6,176 nucleotides of DNA from an uncultured Bacteroidales bacterium (GTDB lineage: Bacteria > Bacteroidota > Bacteroidia > Bacteroidales > UBA932), in NCBI GenBank assembly GCA_946545765.1, contig CAMNNS010000090.1, positions 1 to 6,176 of the forward strand, read 5' to 3'. Made by a program: the position numbers and the translations under genes. The notes beneath the pieces are model-generated. The model did no database searches. It was not told where the DNA came from and was given only the letters and a program-made list of their open reading frames with translations. Of the stretch, positions 1-6,021 are shown in pieces; position 1 is the stretch's first letter; the number at the start of each line of letters is the position of its first letter.

Positions 1-1
1 G

Positions 2-193
2 AGTGTAAAGACAATAAAAAGAAATCTGTTTTGGGCATTCATCTATAATATCATAGCAATCCCTATTGCAGCAGGTCTTTTATATCCATTTAATGGTTTC
101 TTGCTTAATCCTATGATTGCTTCTATCGCGATGGCGATGAGTAGTGTATGTGTTGTTTGTAACTCTCTGCTATTGAGGTATAGAAAGATATAA
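2..193 (+). CDS. copA: Copper-translocating P1B-type ATPase, C-terminal fragment
   Basis: An open frame enters from the left edge and gives 63 residues before TAA at 191-193. It matches the C-terminal end of CopA-type ATPases, which use ATP to pump Cu(I) out of the cytoplasm across the inner membrane. The fragment starts with the KxIKRNLFWAF stretch leading into the penultimate membrane helix, which carries the Tyr-Asn pair of the copper site (YN at fragment residues 15-16). A Pro/Gly-containing turn (NGFLLNP) follows. The final helix carries MAMSS (residues 44-48), fitting the MxxxS copper ligands of the family. The protein ends with a short basic tail, RYRKI. The ATP-binding, phosphorylation and N-terminal metal-binding domains lie outside the window. 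The stop codon directly abuts the end of the convergent gene, with no room for a separate terminator. The family assignment is confident, and Cu(I) specificity follows from the YN and MxxxS residues. Confidence 0.88.
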   Translation, partial: SVKTIKRNLFWAFIYNIIAIPIAAGLLYPFNGFLLNPMIASIAMAMSSVCVVCNSLLLRYRKI

Positions 194-792
194 CTATTTC
201 TTGATCATTTTAATGTTAGATGCCTCCCAAGCGAAATTATAGATTTTTCCGTTTATAGGTAGGTTAATAAAAACAAAATTAGAAGCTTTGCGAAATTTTA
301 GAAGTGCATAACCACAAATTGCACTATTGGGTTCTATTCTATAGTCTCGTAAATACCCAATATTATTCCGTTTTACCTTAGCAGCTTTCATATCCTCTTT
401 TAACATAGCCCTCTCTGCACCATAAATTATTGCACTCTGAACTAAAGTATTTGCAATATCTTGTAATAAGTTCCTCCCAAATGAATAATGGGTGGGATCA
501 TAACTCTCATTCATAACATTTGCAAGGGTAACCGATGTAGCAATAGCAGCTGTGGCGATTCCAAATTTTGAATATATAATGCAACTAAGTAATAATTGCC
601 ATACTGTCTGATTTTTGCAACATTTATCGAGATATATAAGTTTTCTACAGAATAAGATTTCCAAGTATTAGAAGAATCGGCTACGGTAATATCTTGAATA
701 TTAAGGTTCTCATAGTACTGTCCAAAACTTTTATCTACAAAAGATAATAAGATAGACAAACTTAAAATAGAGATAAATAATATTCTTCTCAT
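194..792 (-). pseudogene. Secreted Bacteroidota protein of unknown function, split by a -1 frame change
   Basis: Two overlapping frames seem to be halves of one gene. The first starts at ATG 792-790 and encodes a signal peptide (MRRILFISILSLSILLSFVDKSFG, described here by its ends: basic N-terminus, hydrophobic core, cleavage near SFGQ). It continues with an ordered region ending KIRQYGNYYLVALYIQNL, then loses sense and stops at 511. The second frame makes sense from about 563 (GIATAAIATSVTLANV) to TAG at 194-196, ending with a region containing VFINLPINGKIYNFAWEAS. Joined at about 562-568 they give roughly 199 residues. From memory, related secreted Bacteroidales proteins carry an extra stretch between the two halves, so an internal deletion with net loss of 1 (mod 3) bases is likely; this was not checked by alignment. 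The ATG overlaps the nrdG stop (ATGA, 789-792), so it sits last in the nrd operon. Alternatives are programmed frameshifting at A_AAT_TTG (568-562) or a sequencing error. The function is unknown. Confidence 0.6.
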
Positions 793-1250
793 TTGTAAAA
801 CGGTAAATGTTCCAAAGAACCATCGCTGAGGACTTTAAAAAATTTCTGATTTGTAGTTTTAGAATCTAACCCACCCTTTTCCTCTATATATGGTCCTATT
901 TTTATATAATCAAAGAATAACAAATTTACAGATTTTGGAATCAGCTCTAAACCTGAGTACCACGCCACCTTTATACTCTTGTAATTCTTCTTTATAAATT
1001 CAGCGAGATTATTGATTTCTGCAGTATCCCTATCTCCACCCATAAAACATATACATGTTATTGCAGATGAATATTTATTTATCAATAACCCTAAAAATCT
1101 CTCATCAATAACTACCCCCTCATCTTTCCAAAGCCAAGGGCTATGGCAACCTTTGCAGTGGTTTGGGCATCCCGATATATTTAAAGCTAACGAAATCTCT
1201 CCAGGTACCTCTTGGCAAACTATATCATAGTTATAACACTTTAGTACCAT
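789..1250 (-). CDS. nrdG: Anaerobic ribonucleoside-triphosphate reductase activating protein (radical SAM)
   Basis: This 153-residue protein is the radical SAM activase of class III ribonucleotide reductase. It binds a [4Fe-4S] cluster and cleaves S-adenosylmethionine reductively to place the glycyl radical on NrdD, in the cytoplasm. The cluster motif is visible as CPNHCKGC (C28, C32, C35; the CX3CX2C spacing of radical SAM enzymes), followed by HSPWLW. A GGD motif at residues 71-73 (CFMGGD) fits the SAM-binding glycine motif. The C-terminal KIGPYIEEKGGLDSKTTNQ is typical of short NrdG proteins, and the length is normal. I chose ATG 1250-1248 because MVLKCYNYDIV fits the family N-terminus; an in-frame ATG at 1268 would add six residues inside the end of nrdD. 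The start overlaps nrdD by 20 bases, so translational coupling is likely. Its own stop overlaps the next start as ATGA. The assignment is secure, and the start is likely. Confidence 0.93.
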   Translation of the reverse strand: MVLKCYNYDIVCQEVPGEISLALNISGCPNHCKGCHSPWLWKDEGVVIDERFLGLLINKYSSAITCICFMGGDRDTAEINNLAEFIKKNYKSIKVAWYSGLELIPKSVNLLFFDYIKIGPYIEEKGGLDSKTTNQKFFKVLSDGSLEHLPFYK

Positions 1251-3414
1251 AAGACATATTTTCAACAACCTCTCTCTCCATACGATCTATATCTGCAGTA
1301 GTAAGTGCAGTAGCTATTTCTCCTTGATCCTTAGCATAATAACGCATAGATGCCTCTTTTTGTCTTGGAGCAGAGAAATTGCTAACTCTCTTCATGTAGC
1401 CAATAATACGGGTCAAGAAATCTAAATTTTTGCTATGACAATGAGGGCACTCCTTTAGGTATCTCTTATCTATATGACCACAATCATTACAAATTGTATT
1501 AGGTATATTAAATGTAAAGTAATTACAACCCTCTTTAGAAGCAACTTTTAACAATTGACGATATTGCTCTTTAGATAGATGTTCTTCTAAATTTAGGTGT
1601 AAAGCACTTCCACCTGTTAAGTGCTCTATATATTTACTTCCATGAAGTTTAAACTTATCAATTATATTAGTTTCCTTATCCTCAACGATATAGAAATAAC
1701 TATTGTAACAATCTCTTGGTACAAAATAGCCATCTTCCTTATCCCATTTAGCATGTTTAACACCAACATTCTCTGCAGGAATCATCTCACAATTAAACAT
1801 TGTATCTTTTGTTCTGTACTTCTTGTTATATTTTTCTACAAGTCCCAAAACATTCTGAACATACTGGGTATATTGAGGGTTGTCTGTAATTGGTATTCCT
1901 AAAAATTCTGCAGCCTCAACCAAACCATTTATACCAACTGTTAGATATTGACGACCTATATTTATAAAACCTGCATCAAATAATGGGAGCATACCTTTCT
2001 TTTGCAAATCTTTTAAGTTCTCATTATAAGCAAGTTGAACTTTGTGTACCAAATCTATTACTTCACCTAAAAATGCAAGATAATCTACATTATGCTTAAC
2101 AGCATATTGAATACAACGGTTAAGATTTATAGTTAGAACACTCTTTGAGCCTGTAGAAACACCACCTGCACCAAGTGTATAACTAAAGCCATTATCCTGA
2201 ATCTCATTTCTTAATCTACAACAACTCGACAAAGAGTCTGCATTATCTGAAAGATAAGTGAAGAAAGAGTGCCCCTCAGAATACATTTCTGCAGTAAAAT
2301 CTCCCCACTCTTTATCCTTAACATCACCGTTTTCAGAAAGTAAAGCCATAGTCTCAACAGGGAATGTTAAAGGAGTTTTAAGTCTTTCTGCATTAAACCA
2401 TTTCATAAATAGTTTTTGTAAATAAGAAAGGCTCTCCCAATGAGGACGTGTCCCATCAGGGAAAACAAATTCACCAAAAATACTCTCAAAATAATATTTA
2501 TCGTAGTAAGCTACATTCCAGAATACAGCTTGAAAATTCCTCGCCCCTGTAGGCTGGTTGATAGAATAGACAACTTGTTCAAAACAATCTGTTATAACTT
2601 TTTTGATTGTCCTTTTCTTCAGCGATAGATCTACTATTTCATCCTCTCTTTTGTAATAATCTTCTCCATACTCTTTCTCCAAGAAATAGTTCATATACAT
2701 AAGGAACTCTGGAGTAGCACAAGCACCACTTAACATACTTGATACAATAAATACCAAATTAACAAACCCACCACAAAACGATTTAAGATTAGTTGGTTTG
2801 GTAGAATTGCCACCAATATTTTGAGTACCATTTAGTAGCCAAGGATACATCGTGATACTTGCACAATAATTTGCAAGAGATGTCTCATCGTTTTTGTAGA
2901 TAAAATGCTCATTTAAAAGTCTCAAGTATCTATTAGCAAAATCTTTCCCATACATATCTTTTAGGCGATCTGTTAATAGTCTGCGGTTCAATCTGATAAA
3001 GCCCGACTTAGGTATTTCTCCAATTAGAGTAGCTATATTTTTATTTTCAACATTAGCATTAGCATCATATTTACTCCCTGTTGCCGCATTATCGGCATTA
3101 CAATAATTTACTAAAAATTCTAATCTGTCTCTTACATCCCTATCCTCTGTATGCTTTTGGCGGTAAAGCATATAAGATTTAGCAACTATAAAATACTTCT
3201 CCTTCATCAAAGCCAACTCTACTTGGTTTTGTATCTCTTCCACACTCATGCCGTCTGCAATTCTTATTCTCGACAAAATAATTGTCAAATCGTCATCAGA
3301 AGCAAAACTGCCAACAGATAGAAATGCTTTTCTAATAGCACTCTTAATTTTCTCTATAGAGAATAGTTCTTGTTTCCCGTCTCTTTTAACAATTAGAATT
3401 TGTGAACCCGCCAT
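1231..3414 (-). CDS. nrdD: Anaerobic (class III) ribonucleoside-triphosphate reductase, glycyl radical enzyme
   Basis: This 727-residue enzyme reduces ribonucleoside triphosphates to dNTPs in the absence of oxygen. Residues about 5-95 form an ATP-cone, the allosteric activity domain (VKRDGKQELFSIEKIKSAI). The catalytic barrel includes MYPWLLNGT (189-197) and QPTGARNFQAVFWN (287-300). SSCCRLRNE places two adjacent cysteines, C398 and C399, where the thiyl-radical finger loop is expected. A zinc site follows as CNDC (C642, C645) and CPHC (C656, C659). The glycyl radical residue is most likely G672 in TRIIGYM, a variant of the usual R-[IVT]-[CSA]-GY pattern. A tail of 55 residues follows, longer than in E. 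coli NrdD (about 31, from memory). The start ATG 3414 lies just before the ATP-cone and has no Shine-Dalgarno, as is usual in Bacteroidota. It overlaps nrdG downstream. Whether formate or a thioredoxin-like protein is the reductant cannot be decided here. Confidence 0.95.
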   Translation of the reverse strand: MAGSQILIVKRDGKQELFSIEKIKSAIRKAFLSVGSFASDDDLTIILSRIRIADGMSVEEIQNQVELALMKEKYFIVAKSYMLYRQKHTEDRDVRDRLEFLVNYCNADNAATGSKYDANANVENKNIATLIGEIPKSGFIRLNRRLLTDRLKDMYGKDFANRYLRLLNEHFIYKNDETSLANYCASITMYPWLLNGTQNIGGNSTKPTNLKSFCGGFVNLVFIVSSMLSGACATPEFLMYMNYFLEKEYGEDYYKREDEIVDLSLKKRTIKKVITDCFEQVVYSINQPTGARNFQAVFWNVAYYDKYYFESIFGEFVFPDGTRPHWESLSYLQKLFMKWFNAERLKTPLTFPVETMALLSENGDVKDKEWGDFTAEMYSEGHSFFTYLSDNADSLSSCCRLRNEIQDNGFSYTLGAGGVSTGSKSVLTINLNRCIQYAVKHNVDYLAFLGEVIDLVHKVQLAYNENLKDLQKKGMLPLFDAGFINIGRQYLTVGINGLVEAAEFLGIPITDNPQYTQYVQNVLGLVEKYNKKYRTKDTMFNCEMIPAENVGVKHAKWDKEDGYFVPRDCYNSYFYIVEDKETNIIDKFKLHGSKYIEHLTGGSALHLNLEEHLSKEQYRQLLKVASKEGCNYFTFNIPNTICNDCGHIDKRYLKECPHCHSKNLDFLTRIIGYMKRVSNFSAPRQKEASMRYYAKDQGEIATALTTADIDRMEREVVENMSYGTKVL

Positions 3415-3560
3415 AATTGTAAATTTAGTTTAGTTTATATATCAATTTATGTTTTAAGTTTACTAAGAAAACCGCCTATAACTATTTTTAAATCACCCTT
3501 TTAATAGAATTAAAATTGTAACATAAAATAAATAATAAATACTTTTTCATTTAGGCTATA

Positions 3561-3568
3561 CAAAAATA
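3561..3568 (-). promoter_or_regulatory. Candidate nrdD -7 promoter element (TATTTTTG)
   Basis: Read on the minus strand, the bases are TATTTTTG, an exact match to the Bacteroidota -7 consensus TAnnTTTG. It would start a transcript near 3553 with a leader of about 140 bases before nrdD. I see no clear -33 TTTG at the expected distance. An inverted repeat CTATA-N6-TATAG (3556-3571) overlaps the element and could be a repressor site, although it does not fit the NrdR box layout. Confidence 0.45.
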
Positions 3569-3671
3569 TAGATAATAAAACCTAAGCGAACATGAAATCA
3601 TAATAAGTAATTAACAACATTTCAACACCTCAAAAAACATGGGTTAAAAGTTATCAACAATATACCATCGA

Positions 3672-3699
3672 GAAAAAAAAGGGGGCTACATCGCCCCCT
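3672..3699 (-). terminator. Rho-independent terminator of the HMA protein gene
   Basis: On the minus strand, AGGGGGC (3699-3693) pairs with GCCCCCT (3686-3680) around a six-base loop. The GC-rich stem is followed directly by a run of eight T residues in total (3680-3673). It begins 25 bases after the stop of the HMA gene. The stem is strikingly GC-rich for this A+T-rich window. The T tract exists only in the leftward direction, so the terminator serves the minus strand. Confidence 0.9.
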
Positions 3700-3724
3700 A
3701 AAATTAGATTAATTAAACACAGAT

Positions 3725-4150
3725 TTATTTATCTTTTACACACTTCTTCTCTCCCTCTTTAGTTTTATCACACTCTTTTTTCTCTTTTGCTTTGTCGCAT
3801 CCCTTGGTTGCATGCTTTGTTTTATCGCACTTCTCTTTCTTGCCACATCCTTTACCATCTTTACAACAACCATTTTTAACTGCTTGATCTAAAACTTTAT
3901 ACTTTGTATTTGCAAATGCTGAGATCAATTTCTCCGATGTCACTTTCTTTGCATCATAATCAACTGTAACCTCTTTCTTTGCTAAATCTACATCTACACT
4001 CTTAACCCCATCTATAGAAGTTAAGATTTTCTCAACATTTAAAGCACAATTCTTACAATGCATATTCTCAACAACCATTTTCTTTGTGTTTTGGGCCATA
4101 AGCGCTGTTGCTCCTATAACAACAAACGCTAATACAAATAATCTCTTCAT
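3725..4150 (-). CDS. Exported heavy-metal-associated (HMA) domain protein with Cys/Lys-rich tail
   Basis: The 141-residue protein has three parts. Residues 1-19 form a signal peptide (MKRLFVLAFVVIGATALMA, cleavage likely before Q20), so it acts outside the cytoplasm. Residues about 23-88 are a ferredoxin-like HMA domain with the metal site MHCKNC (C32 and C35) and the GVKSVDVDLAKKEVTVDYD strand pattern typical of CopZ/MerP-type chaperones. Residues 94-141 are a low-complexity tail with seven cysteines (95, 96, 102, 108, 118, 127, 137) among many lysines, including three CDK repeats (CDKTK, CDKAK, CDKTK) about 9-10 residues apart; this resembles a metallothionein-like sink. The likely role is periplasmic or surface binding of Cu(I) or another soft metal. 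The metal is inferred, not proven, although a CopA fragment lies 3.5 kb away. It has its own terminator and a divergent neighbour. Confidence 0.88.
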   Translation of the reverse strand: MKRLFVLAFVVIGATALMAQNTKKMVVENMHCKNCALNVEKILTSIDGVKSVDVDLAKKEVTVDYDAKKVTSEKLISAFANTKYKVLDQAVKNGCCKDGKGCGKKEKCDKTKHATKGCDKAKEKKECDKTKEGEKKCVKDK

Positions 4151-4173
4151 AAGTAATAATTAAATAAAATATG

Positions 4174-4188
4174 TTTTACATTGTAAAA
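4174..4188. promoter_or_regulatory. Perfect 15-bp palindrome TTTTACA-T-TGTAAAA, candidate operator
   Basis: Seven-base arms flank one central base. The site is 24 bases upstream of the HMA gene start, so it probably lies at or just after its transcription start. The core TACA-T-TGTA is like the CopY/BlaI-type box TACAnnTGTA but one base shorter in the centre, so it cannot be assigned to that family. A near-consensus -7 element, TATTATTTG on the minus strand (4199-4191, spacer one base too long), lies immediately upstream, which would suit repression of the HMA gene. Confidence 0.4.
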
Positions 4189-4211
4189 GTGCAAATAATA
4201 GACCACATGTG

Positions 4212-4233
4212 CAATACCTAATATTAGGTAATG
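4212..4233. promoter_or_regulatory. Palindrome centred on TACCTAATATTAGGTA, candidate operator
   Basis: The inner 16 bases (4215-4230) are a perfect inverted repeat with no spacer. After one mismatched pair, two further pairs (CA...TG) extend it to 22 bases. It lies between the divergent HMA and hydrolase genes, 38 bases before the hydrolase start, where it could control either promoter. I do not recognise the regulator, and no regulator gene is in the window. Confidence 0.45.
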
Positions 4234-4255
4234 TTATAAATCTTAATAATAATAC

Positions 4256-4263
4256 TACATTTG
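4256..4263 (+). promoter_or_regulatory. Candidate -7 element (TACATTTG) for the MBL-fold hydrolase gene
   Basis: TACATTTG is an exact TAnnTTTG match on the plus strand. It ends only four bases before ATG 4268, so transcription starting about seven bases downstream would give an almost leaderless message, or favour the in-frame ATG at 4301. No good -33 TTTG is visible, so a chance match in A+T-rich DNA is possible. Confidence 0.35.
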
Positions 4264-4267
4264 TAAT

Positions 4268-5350
4268 ATGAATTTTTGGTTAAAGAAGATATTAAAAAGA
4301 ATGATTATAGCTTTCATCGTAGCAACAATAATATGTGTTATATTTTTATTAATCAGCGATATACGTAGCTTAGGAAGAATACCACAAGGTAATAGATTAG
4401 TTAAAATAGAGAATTCTCCTAACTATCAAAACGGTAAATTCAAAAACATAGACTCCACCACCCTTTTTGTTGATACCAAAAATAGGAAAGGGGGTTTGAG
4501 CAACCTACTTAAATTTATTTTTAGGGGGAAAAATAAACCAAATGTAGCAGAGCTACCAATCATTAAAACAAATCTCTTCACCCTCCCAAAGGATGAAAAT
4601 TTTGTTGTGTGGTTTGGTCACTCTTCTTACCTTTTACAGATAGATGGAATTAGATATTTAATAGACCCTGTATTTTATTATGGCTCTCCTATCTTCTTTA
4701 TAAATAGGGGGTTTAAAGGCACTAATATATACAAAGCAGAAGATATACCCCATATAGATTATTTAATTATAACTCATGACCATTACGACCATTTAGATTA
4801 TAAAGCCATTAAGAAGTTAAAGCAAAAAGTAGATAAATATGTAACTACACTCGGGGTTGGTTCGCATTTAGAGTATTGGGGAATAGATTCTTCAAAAATA
4901 ATTGAATTAGATTGGTGGGAAGAGTATGAGAATTTTGTATGTTGTCCAACAAGACATTTTTCTGGAAGGTCATTTAAAAGGGATAAAACATTATGGGGCT
5001 CTTTCATTCTCAAAACACCATCGCTCACTATTTATATAGGAGGAGATAGCGGATATGGTTCTCATTTTAAGGCAATAGGAGAGAAATATGATATAGATAT
5101 TGCTTTTATAGAGAATGGGCAGTACAATACTCAATGGGCTGAGATACACACATTGCCAAAAGATTTAGGAAATGTAATGTTAGATTTAAGGGCAAAAAGA
5201 TATATCACAGTACACCATTCCAAATTTGCCCTCTCTACTCATAGTTGGGATGAACCATTAAAAAATGAGATAGAAGCAGCCGAAAAGACAAAGTCTAATT
5301 TAATAGTATTAACCATAGGGGAAAAAGCTACTCTTCAAGTTATGCCTTAA
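4268..5350 (+). CDS. Membrane-anchored metallo-beta-lactamase-fold hydrolase (NAPE-PLD/UlaG-like)
   Basis: The 360-residue protein has a basic N-terminus (KKILKR), then one hydrophobic segment (about 12-30), which suggests an inner-membrane anchor with the catalytic domain probably outside. The metallo-beta-lactamase fold begins near residue 112 (VVWFGHSSYLLQIDG), followed by LIDPVF (131-136). The metal-binding motif is THDHYDHLD (H170, H172, D174, H175). Further likely ligands are H230 in TRHFSGR, D260 in GGDSGYG and H316 in VHHSKF. TRHFSGR...TLWGSFIL and the FALSTHSWDEP region match bacterial relatives of N-acyl-phosphatidylethanolamine phospholipase D. That resemblance suggests a phosphodiester or lipid-like substrate, but the substrate is not known. 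All expected ligands are present, so the protein is probably active. ATG 4268 keeps the positive residues before the anchor; ATG 4301 is an alternative that removes them. It is monocistronic, divergent from the HMA gene and convergent with the flavodoxin gene. Confidence 0.88.
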   Translation: MNFWLKKILKRMIIAFIVATIICVIFLLISDIRSLGRIPQGNRLVKIENSPNYQNGKFKNIDSTTLFVDTKNRKGGLSNLLKFIFRGKNKPNVAELPIIKTNLFTLPKDENFVVWFGHSSYLLQIDGIRYLIDPVFYYGSPIFFINRGFKGTNIYKAEDIPHIDYLIITHDHYDHLDYKAIKKLKQKVDKYVTTLGVGSHLEYWGIDSSKIIELDWWEEYENFVCCPTRHFSGRSFKRDKTLWGSFILKTPSLTIYIGGDSGYGSHFKAIGEKYDIDIAFIENGQYNTQWAEIHTLPKDLGNVMLDLRAKRYITVHHSKFALSTHSWDEPLKNEIEAAEKTKSNLIVLTIGEKATLQVMP

Positions 5351-5359
5351 AGAAAAAGA

Positions 5360-5388
5360 TTAGGGGCTAAAATCATTTTAACCCCTAA
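5360..5388. terminator. Hairpin terminator between convergent genes
   Basis: TTAGGGG (5360-5366) pairs with CCCCTAA (5382-5388). After one mismatch, TAAAA (5368-5372) pairs with TTTTA (5376-5380) around a three-base loop. A T5 tract follows on the plus strand (5392-5396), and an A-rich stretch (5351-5359) gives T-rich RNA on the minus strand. It can therefore end both the rightward hydrolase gene (stop 10 bases upstream) and the leftward flavodoxin gene (stop at 5413). Confidence 0.8.
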
Positions 5389-5412
5389 CCATTTTTCCAA
5401 AATGAGAAATAT

Positions 5413-5973
5413 CTATTGATTTTCAATCCATTCCTTTACACTCTCTAAGGTAGCGCCATTAAGCAATTTGCCCTCTTTCCAATCTATATTAGGATAACTA
5501 TTCTTTAAATCCTCAACAGATTTTGTAATTGAGCTACTACCAGATGTTGCAAAAGGTATAATAGTTTTCCCTTCAAATTTATATGCCTCTATAAATGTAT
5601 TAATAATTGTTGGAGCTGTGTACCACCATATAGGGTAGCCAATATAAATTACATCATACGAATCTGCATCTTCTAAATCCTTTATAATTGCAGGACGAGA
5701 AGACAAATCATTCATCTCTACAGAACTACGAGAATTTTTATCTCTCCAATCTAAATCAGCCTCTGTATAAGGGGCTTCTGGTTTAATTTCATACAAGGTT
5801 GCATCCACAACATTTGCAATCTTTTCTGCTACAGATTTTGTAATACCAGAAGCAGAAAAATAAGCTACTAAAGTTTTCATCTGTTTTTCCTCCTCCTGTG
5901 GTTTATTCTGACCACAAGCAACAATTAAAATAAAAGTTGATAAAATTGTTAAAGAAAAAATGAGTTTTTTCAT
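5413..5973 (-). CDS. Flavodoxin domain lipoprotein
   Basis: The 186-residue protein begins with a lipoprotein signal (MKKLIFSLTILSTFILIVAC); C20 in the IVAC lipobox would be lipidated, tethering the protein outside the cytoplasm. A short charged linker (GQNKPQEEEKQ) leads to a flavodoxin fold from residue 33. The FMN phosphate-binding loop is YFSASGITKS (39-48). YIGYPIWWYTAP (110-121) supplies the aromatic residues that stack on the flavin, and PFATSGSSS (140-148) is the third loop. This order matches the flavodoxin_4 type common in Bacteroidota. The likely role is one-electron transfer via FMN at the cell envelope; the partner is unknown. The length is normal for the domain plus signal. The gene has its own promoter candidate and shares a terminator with the convergent hydrolase. 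An internal ATG at 5880 with a strong ribosome-binding site could yield a cytoplasmic form without the signal. Confidence 0.9.
   Translation of the reverse strand: MKKLIFSLTILSTFILIVACGQNKPQEEEKQMKTLVAYFSASGITKSVAEKIANVVDATLYEIKPEAPYTEADLDWRDKNSRSSVEMNDLSSRPAIIKDLEDADSYDVIYIGYPIWWYTAPTIINTFIEAYKFEGKTIIPFATSGSSSITKSVEDLKNSYPNIDWKEGKLLNGATLESVKEWIENQ
5878..5897 (-). promoter_or_regulatory. Internal Shine-Dalgarno and ATG inside the flavodoxin gene
   Basis: On the minus strand AGGAGGAGG (5897-5889) lies eight bases before an in-frame ATG (5880-5878). That ATG encodes M32, exactly where the flavodoxin domain begins. The spacing is ideal for initiation. The same bases encode the glutamate-rich linker QEEEK, so the match may be accidental, and Bacteroidota ribosomes rarely depend on this signal. 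Confidence 0.35.
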
Positions 5974-6007
5974 AATTATAAATATTAAAGATTTAAAAGA
6001 ATCTCAA

Positions 6008-6015
6008 CAAATATA
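6008..6015 (-). promoter_or_regulatory. Candidate -7 promoter element (TATATTTG) for the flavodoxin gene
   Basis: The minus strand reads TATATTTG, an exact TAnnTTTG match in the 48-base gap upstream of the flavodoxin start. A transcript starting near 6001 would have a leader of about 28 bases. No clear -33 TTTG is present. Without this promoter the gene would be read through from the gene upstream. Confidence 0.5.
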
Positions 6016-6021
6016 ACTATT

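Larger units (their letters stand above)
3415..3724. other. 310-base intergenic region between nrdD and the HMA protein gene
   Basis: The region is very A+T-rich and holds no convincing coding frame on either strand. It contains the probable nrdD promoter (3561-3568), a roughly 140-base A+T-rich leader upstream of nrdD with no recognised riboswitch, and the terminator of the leftward HMA gene (3672-3699). Both flanking genes point left, so transcription from the HMA gene must stop here if nrdD is controlled separately. Confidence 0.7.

Noticed and set aside
1012..1230. Plus-strand open frame of 72 codons
   Set aside because: It lies wholly inside nrdG on the opposite strand and has no recognisable protein features.
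1354..1377. Apparent loss of the NrdD glycine in FSAPRQKE, where E. coli has FNAGKQEE
   Set aside because: The radical glycine is in the Gly-Tyr motif further upstream (G672 here), which is present; the later glycine is not the radical site.
1621..1902. Plus-strand open frame of 93 codons
   Set aside because: It is antisense to the conserved part of nrdD and is a shadow of that gene; the same holds for 2440-2628 and 3248-3433.
3651..3659. TTATCAACA, one mismatch from a DnaA box
   Set aside because: It is a single imperfect copy in A+T-rich DNA, with no cluster and no replication genes nearby.
4798..5028. Minus-strand open frame of 76 codons
   Set aside because: It is antisense to the metal-binding region of the MBL-fold hydrolase, whose motifs show that the plus strand is the coding one.
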